64,000 bases of DNA from Tsukamurella paurometabola (GTDB taxonomy: Bacteria > Actinomycetota > Actinomycetes > Mycobacteriales > Mycobacteriaceae): assembly GCF_900631615.1 (NCBI RefSeq), contig NZ_LR131273.1, forward strand, positions 2,698,850 through 2,762,849, in the 5' to 3' direction. Shown piece after piece: positions 1 to 13,022 of the stretch. Position 1 is the stretch's first letter; each line of letters opens with the position of its first letter. Below the pieces are notes generated by a model. The model saw nothing but the letters and a program-made list of their open reading frames with translations. It was not told the origin of the DNA and made no database searches. Both the position numbers and the translations under genes were made by a program.

Positions 1-312
1 GTACGCGGCGGAGGAGGCGGCGTACCGGTCGAGCAGCACCACGTCGTGCGCGGCGAGCGCCGCCCGGATGTCCGGGACCGCCGCCTGCCGGTCGAAGGCG
101 AACAGCAGGCCCATGCCGTACACGGAATCGGCGACGTCGCCGTTGCCGCCGCGCAGCGCCTCGGCCGCGAGATCGGCGAACTGCGTGCCGTAGCGCGGGA
201 AGGCGAGCACCGCCACCGTCCGGCCCGCCGCCTCCAGTCGTGCGGTCACCGCCCGGGTGAGCGTGTTCTTGCCGGCCCCGTCGAGGCCCTCGATCGCGAC
301 GAGTCGTCCCAT
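1..312 (-). CDS. tmk: Thymidylate kinase, N-terminal part
   Basis: Thymidylate kinase converts dTMP to dTDP for DNA synthesis in the cytoplasm. Only the first 104 codons lie in the window; the rest runs off the left edge. The reverse-strand product starts MGRLVAIEGLDGAGKNTL, which contains the P-loop, followed by an FPRYG element near residue 39 and LDRYAASSAAY near residue 94, both typical of dTMP kinases. The ATG is at 312-310. The gene is divergent from mtrA with a 52-base gap. From memory, tmk and mtrA point the same way in M. tuberculosis, so the orientation here looks locally changed. Confidence 0.93.
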   Translation of the reverse strand, partial: MGRLVAIEGLDGAGKNTLTRAVTARLEAAGRTVAVLAFPRYGTQFADLAAEALRGGNGDVADSVYGMGLLFAFDRQAAVPDIRAALAAHDVVLLDRYAASSAAY

Positions 313-320
313 GGGGAGGA

Positions 321-337
321 TCGTAAGGTGTCGTAAG
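321..337 (+). promoter_or_regulatory. Direct repeat before mtrA
   Basis: Two copies of TCGTAAG start 10 bases apart (321 and 331) in the 52-base gap between tmk and mtrA. Direct half-sites spaced by about one helical turn are what OmpR-family regulators bind, so this may be an MtrA autoregulatory site or a site affecting tmk. The sequence is not a clear match to a published MtrA motif that I can recall, so the assignment is weak. Confidence 0.25.
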
Positions 338-364
338 AGCCCGAACGCCGACAGCAGTGACAAT

Positions 365-1051
365 ATGGACAGCATGAAACCCCGGATCCTGGTGATCGAC
401 GACGATCCCGCGCTGGCGGAGATGCTCACCATCGTCCTGCGCAACGAGGGCTTCGACTCGACGGTCGTGGGCGACGGCACGCAGGCGCTGAGCGCGGCCC
501 GCGAGTTCCGCCCCGACCTGGTGCTGCTCGACCTCATGCTCCCCGGTATGAACGGCATCGACGTGTGCCGCGTGCTGCGCGCCGATTCGTCGGTGCCGAT
601 CGTGATGCTCACGGCGAAGGCGGACACCGTCGACGTGGTGCTCGGCCTGGAGTCGGGCGCCGACGACTACGTCATCAAGCCCTTCAAGCCGAAGGAGCTC
701 GTCGCGCGGGTGCGGGCCCGGCTGCGCCGCACGGACGAGGAGCCGAGCGAGCTGCTGTCGATCGGCAACGTCATCATCGACGTGCCGGCGCACAAGGTGA
801 CCCGCGACGGCGAGGTCATCCAGCTGACCCCCACCGAGTTCGACCTGCTGGTGACGATGGCCCGGAAGCCGCGGCAGGTGTTCACCCGCGACGTGCTGCT
901 CGAGCAGGTGTGGGGATACCGGCACCCGGCGGACACGCGGCTGGTGAACGTCCACATCCAGCGGCTGCGCGCCAAGATCGAGAAGGATCCGGAGAACCCG
1001 GAGATCGTGCTCACCCTGCGCGGCGTCGGCTACAAGGCGGGGCCGGCGTGA
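365..1051 (+). CDS. mtrA: Response regulator MtrA
   Basis: MtrA is the OmpR/PhoB-type response regulator paired with MtrB; in mycobacteria it controls cell-cycle, cell-wall and oriC-linked functions. The product is 228 residues, the same length as M. tuberculosis MtrA and nearly identical to it. The receiver domain (about 1-120) has the acidic cluster at 12-14, the phosphoacceptor Asp56 in VLLDLMLPG and the conserved Lys in [14 protein letters not shown]. The winged-helix domain (about 130-228) contains [14 protein letters not shown] and the closing RGVGYKAG. I chose ATG 365 (MDSMKPRIL) over the upstream ATG at 257 because it matches the mycobacterial start. mtrB follows after 16 bases, implying one operon with lpqB. 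Confidence 0.98.
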   Translation: MDSMKPRILVIDDDPALAEMLTIVLRNEGFDSTVVGDGTQALSAAREFRPDLVLLDLMLPGMNGIDVCRVLRADSSVPIVMLTAKADTVDVVLGLESGADDYVIKPFKPKELVARVRARLRRTDEEPSELLSIGNVIIDVPAHKVTRDGEVIQLTPTEFDLLVTMARKPRQVFTRDVLLEQVWGYRHPADTRLVNVHIQRLRAKIEKDPENPEIVLTLRGVGYKAGPA

Positions 1052-1067
1052 GCGGGCCGACCGGCTC

Positions 1068-2748
<1,681 letters not shown>

Positions 2749-2756
<8 letters not shown>

Positions 2757-4572
2757 GACGATCCGGACGCCCGCCGCGAAGGCACTGGTGGTCCTGCTCG
2801 CCGCGCTGGTCGCGCTCACCGGCTGCGCCAACATCCCCGAGTACACCAGCCCGCGCGTGATCGGCGACCTGGGCGGGGAGACCGCGTCGCCCGACAAGGG
2901 GCTGGAGCCGCGCCGCGACACGCAGCCGGAGGTCATCGTGCGCGACTTCCTCAAGGCGAACGCGGTCGCCGACGGCAACTACGCGGCGTCCCGCAAGTTC
3001 CTCACGCCCAACGCGAACTGGCAGGTGCCGCAGCAGGCCGTCGTGGTCAAGGACATCGACGTCCTGCCCGGCGAGCGCACCACGAACTTCATGAAGGCGA
3101 CGATCCGCGCGCAGGCGACGGGCTTCCTCGGCGCCGACGGCACGTTCGAGCCGGCCGCGCAGTCGATCACCCAGAACGTCCAGCTCGTGCAGGTGGACGG
3201 ACAGTGGCGCGTGCAGGGGCTCAGCTCGGTCGGCGACACCCCGATGCTCGTGATCGACTCCGAGCAGTTCCGCCTGGTGTACCGCCGGTACCTGCTGTAC
3301 TTCCCGGACCCGACGGGCCGCACGCTGGTGCCGGACGCCCGGTGGCTGGCGGGGCCGCGCTCCAAGCTCGCCTCCGACCTGCTGATGCTGCTCATCCGCG
3401 GCCCGCGCACGAGCCTCAAGGAGGCGGTCTTCAATCCCTTCGGCGCCAACGCGGGGATCCGCGGCGCCGTGACGGACGCCCAGGGCGACCAGCGCGATCC
3501 GGGCGTCGGCTTCGCGGGCGTGCGGGTGGACCTGACGGGCCTGCCCCGCGTCGAGCCCGACGTGGCGCGGCTCGTCGCCGGCCAGATCGTGTGGAGCCTG
3601 GCCGGCGCCGACGTGCAGGGGCCGTACGTGATCACCGTCGACGGCTCGCCGCTCGACGACAAGCACCAGTCGGGCTGGAACCCCAACGACGTGGCCTCGA
3701 TCAGCCCCAACGCGTCGTCGGACCTGGCCGTCGGCCTGCACGGCGTGCTCGACGGGAGGTTCGTCAAGATCACCGGCGGGCAGGGCGCCGGCGCGCAGGG
3801 GACCGGGCAGGTCACCCCCGTTGCGGGCCCGCTCGGCTCGTCGACGTCGATCCGGTCCGTGGGGCTCTCCGCGTCGGGCCGGCAGGTGGCCGCGGTGCTC
3901 GACGCGGGTGGTAGGGGCGGACCCGGCACCGCGCTGGCCCTCGCCCCGTACGGCGGCGTGCCCGTGCAGGTGCTCACGGCCGGGTCGATGACCCGACCGT
4001 CGTGGACGCCCGACGACGCCGGGGTGTGGACGGTGCTCGACGGGACGCGGGTGGTCCGGGTCCGGCAGGACCAGACGACGGGCGAGGTGTCGACCGCGGA
4101 CGTGGACGCGAGCGAGGTGGCGGCGGCCGCCCCCGGCCCGATCACCGAGCTCCGGCTCTCGCGCGACGGCGTGCGGGTGGCGCTCGTCGTGGGCGGGCGG
4201 GTGCTCGTGGGGGTAGTGCAGACGGCACCGAACGGGCAGGCCAAGCTCGCGCACCTGATGTCGGTGGCGACCGACCGGGAGCCGGTCGCCTCGTCGGTCG
4301 ACTGGCAGACCGGCGACACGATCTTCATCGGCCGCAACACCTCCGACTCGCCGGTCCTGTCCGTGCGGTACGACTCCGGGGAGACCGCCGTCCTGCCGAG
4401 CCGCAACCTCTCGCCGCCGGTCTACAACGTCGCGGTCTCGACGTCCGCGGTCTACGCCACGGATTCGTCGGGCGTGTGGGAGATCGGCATCGGTCCGGAC
4501 AGCGACGAGCAATACTGGAGCCAGGTGGATCGCCTGGCGGGGGGCCGGGCGAACCCGGTGCTGCCGGGGTAG
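2749..4572 (+). CDS. lpqB: Lipoprotein LpqB, MtrAB partner
   Basis: LpqB is a lipoprotein that in mycobacteria interacts with the MtrB sensor domain and modulates MtrA signalling. The 607-residue product begins with a short basic segment and a hydrophobic core ending in the lipobox LTGC (Cys near residue 25), so it should be lipid-anchored on the outer face of the membrane. The remainder fits a GerMN-like domain followed by a beta-propeller-like region rich in Gly/Val strands. Its ATG at 2749 lies inside the end of mtrB (8-base overlap), completing the mtrA-mtrB-lpqB operon. Confidence 0.95.
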
Positions 4573-4596
4573 GAGCGCACCTGGAGCGGGGGTGCC

Positions 4597-5277
4597 GTGC
4601 GCGTCGTGCGGAGCCTCGTCGGGGCCGTGGCCGGCGGGGTCGACGATCTCGTCGAACTCGCGGTGCCCCGCACCTGCGGCGGCTGCGGCTTCCCTCGGGT
4701 GCGCTGGTGCGCCCGCTGCGAGGCCGCCCTGCACGACATCCCCGCGCTGATCCGCACGACCGTCGATCCCGGGGTGCCCGTCTGGACGCTGGGCCGGTAC
4801 GACGGTGCGCGTCGCCGCGCGGTCCTGCAGCTCAAGGAGCGCGGTCGGGGCGATCTCGCCGTGCCCCTCGGCCGGGCGGTCGCGCATGCACTGCTCCGCC
4901 TGGACCGCTGGGGCGAGCTGGGCGACGCCCTCGTCCTGGTGCCCGCGCCCACCACCGCGTGGGCCGCGCGCCGCCGCGGCGGCGATGTGGTGACGGCGGT
5001 GTGTCGTGCCGCGGCCCGGACCGCCGAGCCCGTGTGCGCGCCGGCCGTCGCGCCGGTGCTCCGCACGGTGGGCGCCGCGGAATCGGTGGGGCTGAGCGCC
5101 TCGGCCCGCGCCGCCAACGTGCGGGGGACCGTCCGCGTGCGCGCGCTGCCGCCCGCCGGCACCGTCGTGCTGGTGGACGACGTGGTGACCACCGGCGCCA
5201 CTCTCGCGGAGTCCGTCGCCGCCCTGGCCCGACGGGGCGTGACGGTTCGCGCCGCGCTCACCCTGGCCGCGGCATGA
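4597..5277 (+). CDS. ComF-family phosphoribosyltransferase-like protein
   Basis: This 226-residue protein is a ComF/amidophosphoribosyltransferase-fold protein of unclear substrate; ComF homologues are linked to DNA uptake in naturally competent bacteria, but in actinobacteria the role is unknown. The N-terminus carries a small zinc-finger-like set of cysteines (CGGCGFPRVRWCARC, about residues 28-42). The C-terminal PRTase signature VLVDDVVTTGATLAES (about 190-205) is the PRPP-binding loop. GTG at 4597 is preceded by ggagcggggg. It sits 24 bases after lpqB, in the position of the Rv3242c homologue in M. tuberculosis. Confidence 0.9.
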   Translation: MRVVRSLVGAVAGGVDDLVELAVPRTCGGCGFPRVRWCARCEAALHDIPALIRTTVDPGVPVWTLGRYDGARRRAVLQLKERGRGDLAVPLGRAVAHALLRLDRWGELGDALVLVPAPTTAWAARRRGGDVVTAVCRAAARTAEPVCAPAVAPVLRTVGAAESVGLSASARAANVRGTVRVRALPPAGTVVLVDDVVTTGATLAESVAALARRGVTVRAALTLAAA

Positions 5278-5286
5278 GCGGGGGAG

Positions 5287-6222
5287 TCAGCGCGGTGTGG
5301 GCGCGATGTCGACGGCGGTGATGCAGTCGACGGTGAGGTAGAAGTCGACGACGCCGCCGGCGACGGTCGCGCGGTGGGCGCTGGCCCGGTCGAGTGTGTG
5401 CACGTCGTCGGCGCGAGCGGGAGTGACGGCGAACCGCGAGCGCAGCACGTCCTCGATGTTCACGGCGCAGACCCGGCTCTGCGGCGCGATGTCGAACCTG
5501 GTGTGCAGCCATGCCGCCGATGCCGGGGCCTCGGCGACGGCGACCCGGTCGAGGCGGAGGCCGTCGACCCACGTCTTGTCGTCCGGCGTGGCGTACTCGC
5601 CCTCCTTCGCCGGCGCGACGGGCGGAATCGATCGTCCGGCGAGCGCGGCCGTCGTCGTCCGGGTGAGCGGCATCCGCCCGATGGCCCGGTCGACGAAGCG
5701 CCAGAAGGCCTCGTCCGTGCTCTCGCCACCGACGACGTAGAGGTAGCTGACGGGCGTCGATCCGGGCGGGCGCAGCCCCATCGCGTCGAGGAGCCGGTCC
5801 TCGAGGTCCGCGTACTCCATCGTGTCCGGCCTCGGCTCGGCCGCGCCCGCGTCGGCGACGACGAGGCCGGCGCGCACGTCGTCCAACGGGGAACCCCCGG
5901 GACCGGCGAAGGTCGCGGCCACGACGGTGCGGGGTGCCGCCTCGGCGACGGCGATCGGGGCGAGCGCGCCTCCGGGGGCGAGCCGGTACACGTCCGGGCC
6001 GCGGAAACGGGATTCGTTGTCCGGCAGGGCGATCGTCGTGCGGCGCAGGACAGCCTCGGCGTCCGCGACGGTGCGGCCCACGAGTTGGGACGCCGCGAGC
6101 GGACTGCTCACGGTGCTCGGGGCCGCGCTCTCCGGGGCGTTGTCGCCGGTTCCGGTGACCGCGCAGGACGTGAGTACGACCGCGAGCCCGGTGATCGCGA
6201 GCGCGGCGCGAAGGCGTGGCAT
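5287..6222 (-). CDS. Putative secreted lipoprotein, function unknown
   Basis: The 311-residue product starts MPRLRAALAITGLAVVLTSC, a signal peptide ending in a lipobox (LTSC), so it is probably a membrane-anchored lipoprotein. The mature part has no motif that I recognise; it contains an Ala/Pro-rich linker and two later cysteines (CAVN and DCIT) that could form a disulfide. I chose the ATG at 6222 rather than the in-frame ATG at 6267 because a GGAGG ribosome site lies 5 bases upstream and the signal peptide then begins cleanly. It is convergent with comF (9-base gap) and divergent from hpf. I know of no homologue at this place in M. tuberculosis. Confidence 0.85.
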   Translation of the reverse strand: MPRLRAALAITGLAVVLTSCAVTGTGDNAPESAAPSTVSSPLAASQLVGRTVADAEAVLRRTTIALPDNESRFRGPDVYRLAPGGALAPIAVAEAAPRTVVAATFAGPGGSPLDDVRAGLVVADAGAAEPRPDTMEYADLEDRLLDAMGLRPPGSTPVSYLYVVGGESTDEAFWRFVDRAIGRMPLTRTTTAALAGRSIPPVAPAKEGEYATPDDKTWVDGLRLDRVAVAEAPASAAWLHTRFDIAPQSRVCAVNIEDVLRSRFAVTPARADDVHTLDRASAHRATVAGGVVDFYLTVDCITAVDIAPTPR

Positions 6223-6590
6223 GACGTCCTCCGGATTCGAGGTAGTTGCGGGTGTAGAAGATAGCATGCGCGACAGCGAAGAACAGGCGGCGCGTGGCCC
6301 GCTGGGAGGTCGAACGCGGTCCCCGGTGGTGTGGGGATGCGGGTCTGCTGACTGCGGCGTGACGTCACGGTGAACTCATAGCGACCAAATCCTGGCGGGA
6401 ACCCGGAAGCGGGGCTATCTTCGGGGGTACCTTTCCCGGTTCGAGAAAGAGGAGGTGATGGCACACCTTCCCTGGCGACGGGCAGTCCGCCCGCCGTTCG
6501 AATCTGAGCCTGCCCCACGCGCGCTGACCGAGTGACGGACTGGTGATCCGTACGAGCGCAAGGGATCCGGGCCCGCATGAAAGGTTCCAC
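6223..6590. other. Divergent intergenic region before hpf
   Basis: This 368-base gap separates the lipoprotein gene from hpf and should hold promoters for both. A TATCTT hexamer occurs on the + strand at 6416-6421 and a similar one can be read on the reverse strand near 6262, but no convincing paired -35 was found. A possible 25-codon reading frame (ATG 6458 to TGA 6535) follows an AGGAGG only 2 bases away, which is too close for a normal start. A TTCGAATC octamer near 6498 resembles a tRNA T-loop but has no matching arms. Confidence 0.5.
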
Positions 6591-7316
6591 ATGACCCTTC
6601 TGTCCCCGCGCGACACGAATCGTGCCCATGCCACCCCCAACGTCGAGGTCGACCCCTTCCGCGAACCCGGCCACGTGGCCGACGAGCGCGACAAGGAGTA
6701 CCTCACCCCCAACGCCCCCGTGGCCATCGACGGCCGCAACGTGGAGGTGCCCGAGCACTTCCGCGTCTACCTGGGCGACAAGCTGGCGCGCCTCGAGAAG
6801 TTCCGCTCCACCATCACCCTGTTCGAGGTCAGCCTCTTCCACGAACCCAATCCGCGGCAGTCCAAGCAGTGCCAGCGCCTGGAGCTGACGGTCCGCGGCA
6901 AGGGCGGCGTCGCCCGCGCCGAGGCGGCGGCGGAGAACTTCTACGCCGCCTTCGAGACGGCGCTCTCCCGCCTGCAGAGTCGTCTGCGCAAGGCGTCGGA
7001 CCGGAAGAAGGTGCACTACGGCAACCGCCGGCCGGTGTCGGTGGCGGAGGCGACGGCACCGTCGGCCCTGCCCGACGCGCCGCCCGCGACGGAGACGGAC
7101 GACGACCCGTATGCCGCGCTCGTCGAGGACCACCTGCCCGGCCAGATCGTCCGTATCAAGGACCATCCGGGCACGCCGATGACGGTCGACGACGCACTGT
7201 CGCAGATGGAACTGGTCGGCCACGACTTCTTCCTGTTCTTCGACAAGGAGACGGAGAAGCCGTCCGTGGTCTATCGCCGGAAGGCTTTCGACTACGGCCT
7301 CCTCCGCCTGACCTGA
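6591..7316 (+). CDS. hpf: Ribosome hibernation promoting factor, long form
   Basis: Long-form HPF binds the 30S subunit and drives formation of inactive 100S ribosomes in stationary phase or stress. The 241-residue product has the N-terminal HPF/YfiA domain (about 35-140, with VEVPEHFRVYLGDKLARLEKF) and the C-terminal dimerisation domain (about 180-241, with DALSQMELVGHDFFLFFD and the VVYRRKAFDYGLL ending). I chose ATG 6591 over the in-frame upstream start at 6543 because of the gaaagg ribosome site 8 bases upstream. It precedes secA as in M. tuberculosis (Rv3241c-Rv3240c). The first 35 residues are a variable, probably disordered extension. Confidence 0.95.
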   Translation: MTLLSPRDTNRAHATPNVEVDPFREPGHVADERDKEYLTPNAPVAIDGRNVEVPEHFRVYLGDKLARLEKFRSTITLFEVSLFHEPNPRQSKQCQRLELTVRGKGGVARAEAAAENFYAAFETALSRLQSRLRKASDRKKVHYGNRRPVSVAEATAPSALPDAPPATETDDDPYAALVEDHLPGQIVRIKDHPGTPMTVDDALSQMELVGHDFFLFFDKETEKPSVVYRRKAFDYGLLRLT

Positions 7317-7333
7317 CGTTTCGCCTACCATGG

Positions 7334-7365
7334 ATCCCGGTCGCCGCACAGGCGGCCGGGATTCT
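7334..7365 (+). terminator. Hairpin between hpf and secA
   Basis: A 12-base-pair stem (7334-7345 with 7351-7362, one G-T pair) closes a 5-base loop and is followed by TCT. It begins 18 bases after the hpf stop and could end the hpf transcript or attenuate read-through into secA, which starts 31 bases later. Confidence 0.6.
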
Positions 7366-7395
7366 TAGCTGTATTCACGGGATTGAGGTTGCTCA

Positions 7396-10149
<2,754 letters not shown>

Positions 10150-10193
10150 GCGACCCCGGCGCGGGGGCCGGCCGCGGGGCGGCGTGACCATGG

Positions 10194-10220
10194 AGAAGGG
10201 CGGCTACTTGCCGCCCTTCT
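10194..10220. terminator. Bidirectional hairpin after secA
   Basis: A perfect 11-base-pair stem (10194-10204 with 10210-10220) with a 5-base loop lies between the convergent secA and acyltransferase genes and overlaps the last codons of the latter. Both flanks are short on U, so it would work as a strong-stem actinobacterial terminator for either strand. Confidence 0.7.
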
Positions 10221-10884
10221 TCGCGTATTCGGGCACCCGGTCCTGGCCGGTGCGCTCCCCGATCACGTCCATCAGGCGGTCGGTGGCGCGCCGGATCGAC
10301 TCCTGGTCGTCGAGGCTCGCGTCGCTCAGGTCCAGCGGCGGCAGTACGTCGACGGTGACGCGGCTCTTCCAGAAGTTCTTCCGCGTCCGGTTATCGGTGC
10401 GGCCCAGTGCGATCGGGATGATCGGGGTGCCGGTGGCGAGCGCCACCCGCACCGCGCCGGTCTTGCCCTTGTACAGCCGGCCGTCGGGGGAGCGGGTGCC
10501 CTCGGGATGGATGCCCCACGCCCCGCCGTCCTCGACGATCTTCGTGGCCGCCTCCAGCGCGGGCGCCGAGACGGAGCCGCCGCGCCGGTCCACGGGGATC
10601 TGGCCCATGCCGGAGAAGAAGACCTTCTTGAAACGCCCCTTGAGGCCGGGCTCGGTGAAGTAGTCGGCCTTCGCGAGGAAGCTCACCGGCCGGCGTGCGC
10701 TCTGCACCACGTAGAAGGAGTCCGAGATCGCGAGGTGGTTCGCGGCCAGGATCACCGGTCCCGTCCGGGGAATGTTCTCCAGCCCCGTGTATTCGGGCCG
10801 TCCCCACACCCAGAGCGCGGGGCCGATCAGGAGGTGGCGGGCCACCCGGTAACGGAACGCGGCACGCAGCGAACTCAGCGACAT
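10204..10884 (-). CDS. 1-acylglycerol-3-phosphate acyltransferase family (PlsC-like)
   Basis: PlsC-family enzymes transfer an acyl group to lysophosphatidic acid or related lysolipids at the inner membrane face. The 226-residue product shows the HX4D catalytic motif in AANHLAISDSFY (about residue 50) and the substrate-binding EGTRSPDG motif (about residue 125), with a hydrophobic N-terminal segment. ATG at 10884 is preceded by AAGGGG, although the spacing is very short. The preferred acceptor lipid cannot be told from sequence. It lies near the WS/DGAT gene, which is consistent with a lipid-assembly role, and is convergent with secA. Confidence 0.88.
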   Translation of the reverse strand: MSLSSLRAAFRYRVARHLLIGPALWVWGRPEYTGLENIPRTGPVILAANHLAISDSFYVVQSARRPVSFLAKADYFTEPGLKGRFKKVFFSGMGQIPVDRRGGSVSAPALEAATKIVEDGGAWGIHPEGTRSPDGRLYKGKTGAVRVALATGTPIIPIALGRTDNRTRKNFWKSRVTVDVLPPLDLSDASLDDQESIRRATDRLMDVIGERTGQDRVPEYAKKGGK

Positions 10885-10949
10885 GCCCCTTGTGTACCGC
10901 TCCACCGGTCCGGGCGGTCGCGATTCGCGCAAACACCCCCGAACCCGCG

Positions 10950-11510
10950 TCACGCGGCCGTCGTGAACGCGACCCACCGCCACCGTCCGGCCGCGGCTTC
11001 GACCCGGCCCGCCGCGGCGAGCACTCGCTCCCCGCGGGTGTAGGTCAGGAAGATCTCGGCACCGATCTCCGCGCCGCGCGGCCGGCGGGAGCGCGCGGGA
11101 AGGGCGCGCGGCGTCTCGACGTGCACGCTGCCCCACGCGGAGACGGTGCCGGCCGGCCCCTTCTCGGCGAGCGTCCGCAGCACGTCGACGACGGTGCCGG
11201 ACGCGATCGTCGCGAGGTGCTTCGCGGGACGCCGCCGGTCCAGCACCTCGAAGACGGGCCGCAGCGTCGAGAGCACGAAGCGGTGCGCGTCGGGGTGCAC
11301 CGCGGCCACGGGGCCGGGCAGTGCGATCGGTTCCGGCGCCGCCGATTCCGACGGTGCCGGCAGCGGCGGGGCGGGGCGCGCCGCCCGGACGCGCGCGAGC
11401 GGCTGCGCGGGCGGTTCGGCGTCCGGCGCGCGCAGCACGACGAAGCCCGGTACCGGTGTGCGCGGCGCGCGGGGCCGTGCCCCGTCGGCCGCGAGAATGA
11501 TCGCCCCCAT
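10950..11510 (-). CDS. Rv3235-family protein
   Basis: The product of about 186 residues is Ala/Arg/Pro-rich in the first 60 residues and has a more conserved C-terminal domain (about 70-186) with VLRTLAEKGPAG, a VETPRALP segment and a closing GRWRWVAFTTA. This matches my recollection of the Rv3235 family, which has no known function but resembles the small C-terminal part of some SecA-linked proteins. Its place between secA and the WS/DGAT gene agrees with M. tuberculosis Rv3235. The start is uncertain: ATG 11510 and ATG 11525 are both in frame and neither has a good ribosome site. Confidence 0.8.
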   Translation of the reverse strand: MGAIILAADGARPRAPRTPVPGFVVLRAPDAEPPAQPLARVRAARPAPPLPAPSESAAPEPIALPGPVAAVHPDAHRFVLSTLRPVFEVLDRRRPAKHLATIASGTVVDVLRTLAEKGPAGTVSAWGSVHVETPRALPARSRRPRGAEIGAEIFLTYTRGERVLAAAGRVEAAAGRWRWVAFTTAA

Positions 11511-11618
11511 ACTGATTAGACGCATCAGGAGGCCGTTCGGATCCCGTCCACTCGGGCGGGCGCCGATGCACCCATCCCGTATGCTGACGCCGAGGATCGG
11601 TCCCCGGGGGAGGTGCAG

Positions 11619-13022
11619 GTGAAGGGCAGGCTCGGCCAGTCCGACGCGGAGTTCTACGCGTTGGAGGATTCCACCACTCCCACGCACGTCGGGTCGCTCG
11701 TCATCCTGAGCCGGCCCGACGAGGGGCTGGACTACGAGCGCCTGCTCGCGACCATCGAGGAGCGGCTCGCGGAGGTGCCCCGGTACCGGCAGAAGGTCCG
11801 CACCGTGCCGCTGGGCATCGCGCGCCCCGTCTGGATCGAGGACCGCGATTTCGACATCACCTACCACGTGCGGGTGTCGGCGCTGCCGCAGCCGGGCAGC
11901 GACGATCAGCTGCACGACCTCGTCGCGCGGTTGAACTCCCGGCCGCTCGACCGCGAGCGTCCGCTCTGGGAGGTGTACCTCATCGAGGGCCTCGCCGACG
12001 ACCGGCTGGCCGTGTTCTCCAAGACCCACCTGGCGCTGGTGGACGGTCGCGCGAACGTGGACCTGATGCAGCTGCTGCTCACGGATTCCCCGCACACGCC
12101 GCAGCCGCCCGAGGACCTGTGGATGGGGCAGCACGAGCCCAGCGACGGGGAACTGGTGATGGGCGCGGTCATCGACATGCTCTCGCGGCCCAAGCGCACC
12201 GCCGCGATGATCCAGGGCGTCGTCGGCGAGGTCGCCGAGTCGATCACAGGGCTGCAGGAGGACGCCGCCAACGTCATCGAGCGCGCCTCGTCGCTGGTTC
12301 GCGCCCGGACGGCCGTCACGCCCGTCCGCTCCCTCAACGTGCCCATCTCCCGGAGCCGCCGGTTCGCGGTCGCCCGGATGGACCTCGACGAGTTCCGCAG
12401 GCTCCGGGCCGCCTACGGCTGCACCGTCAACGACCTGCTGCTGTCGGTGATCGCGGGTGGCCTGCGCACCTGGCTGATCTCGCGCGGCGAGCCGATCAGC
12501 GCCGGCACCGAGGTGCGGGTGCTGGAACCGATCGCCGTCGACGACGTGGGCCTCGGGGTGGGGGAGCAGGTGCGCGCGTACATCGTGCGGCTCCCCGTCG
12601 CCGAGGGCAACGCGGTGGTGCGGATGCGCCAGATCGCGCACGGCGCAGCGGCCCAGGTCGACCGCAACCGGCAGGTCGCCGCGCGGGCGCTGGCCGCGAG
12701 CGGCGGCTTCACCCCGCCGACCTTGCACGCGCTGGGCGCACGCACCGCGATGAGCGTCTCGCCGCGGTCCTTCAACACCCTGGTCACCAACGCCCCGGGC
12801 CCGCAGGCGCCGGTGTACCTCGCCGGGATCGAGGTGCAGCAGGTGTATCCCGTGCCGCCGCTCATCGCCAACCAGGTGGTGTCCATCGGCATCACGTCGT
12901 ACAACGGAACGGTGTACATCGGCCTGAACGCCGACCGCGACGGCATGTGGGACGTGATCTCGATGACGGAGTTCCTGTACGAGGCGCTGGACGAGCTCGC
13001 CGCGTCCGCGAAAGGGGAGTAG
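11619..13022 (+). CDS. Wax ester synthase/diacylglycerol acyltransferase (WS/DGAT)
   Basis: WS/DGAT enzymes esterify fatty acyl-CoA to diacylglycerol or fatty alcohol, making storage triacylglycerol or wax ester. The 467-residue product has the family N-terminus (LGQSDAEFYALEDSTTPTHV), PRYRQKV, the ERPLWE motif, and the active-site motif as KTHLALVDG (about residue 133). The usual first His of HHxxxDG is Thr here, while the second, catalytic His and the DG are kept. Later family marks are PISRSRRFAVA, TVNDLLLSVIAGGLR and NTLVTNAPGPQ. From memory the M. tuberculosis counterpart is split into Rv3234c/Rv3233c; here it is intact. I chose GTG 11619, 5 bases after GGGGGAGG, over GTG 11613, which lies inside that site. 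Confidence 0.92.
   Translation: MKGRLGQSDAEFYALEDSTTPTHVGSLVILSRPDEGLDYERLLATIEERLAEVPRYRQKVRTVPLGIARPVWIEDRDFDITYHVRVSALPQPGSDDQLHDLVARLNSRPLDRERPLWEVYLIEGLADDRLAVFSKTHLALVDGRANVDLMQLLLTDSPHTPQPPEDLWMGQHEPSDGELVMGAVIDMLSRPKRTAAMIQGVVGEVAESITGLQEDAANVIERASSLVRARTAVTPVRSLNVPISRSRRFAVARMDLDEFRRLRAAYGCTVNDLLLSVIAGGLRTWLISRGEPISAGTEVRVLEPIAVDDVGLGVGEQVRAYIVRLPVAEGNAVVRMRQIAHGAAAQVDRNRQVAARALAASGGFTPPTLHALGARTAMSVSPRSFNTLVTNAPGPQAPVYLAGIEVQQVYPVPPLIANQVVSIGITSYNGTVYIGLNADRDGMWDVISMTEFLYEALDELAASAKGE

Noticed and set aside
6397-6423. Sigma-H-type promoter before hpf (GGAAC at 6398)
   Set aside because: At 18 bases downstream the sequence is TCG, not GTT.
6490-6512. tRNA-like T-loop TTCGAATC
   Set aside because: No flanking acceptor, D or anticodon arms can be folded; single short match only.
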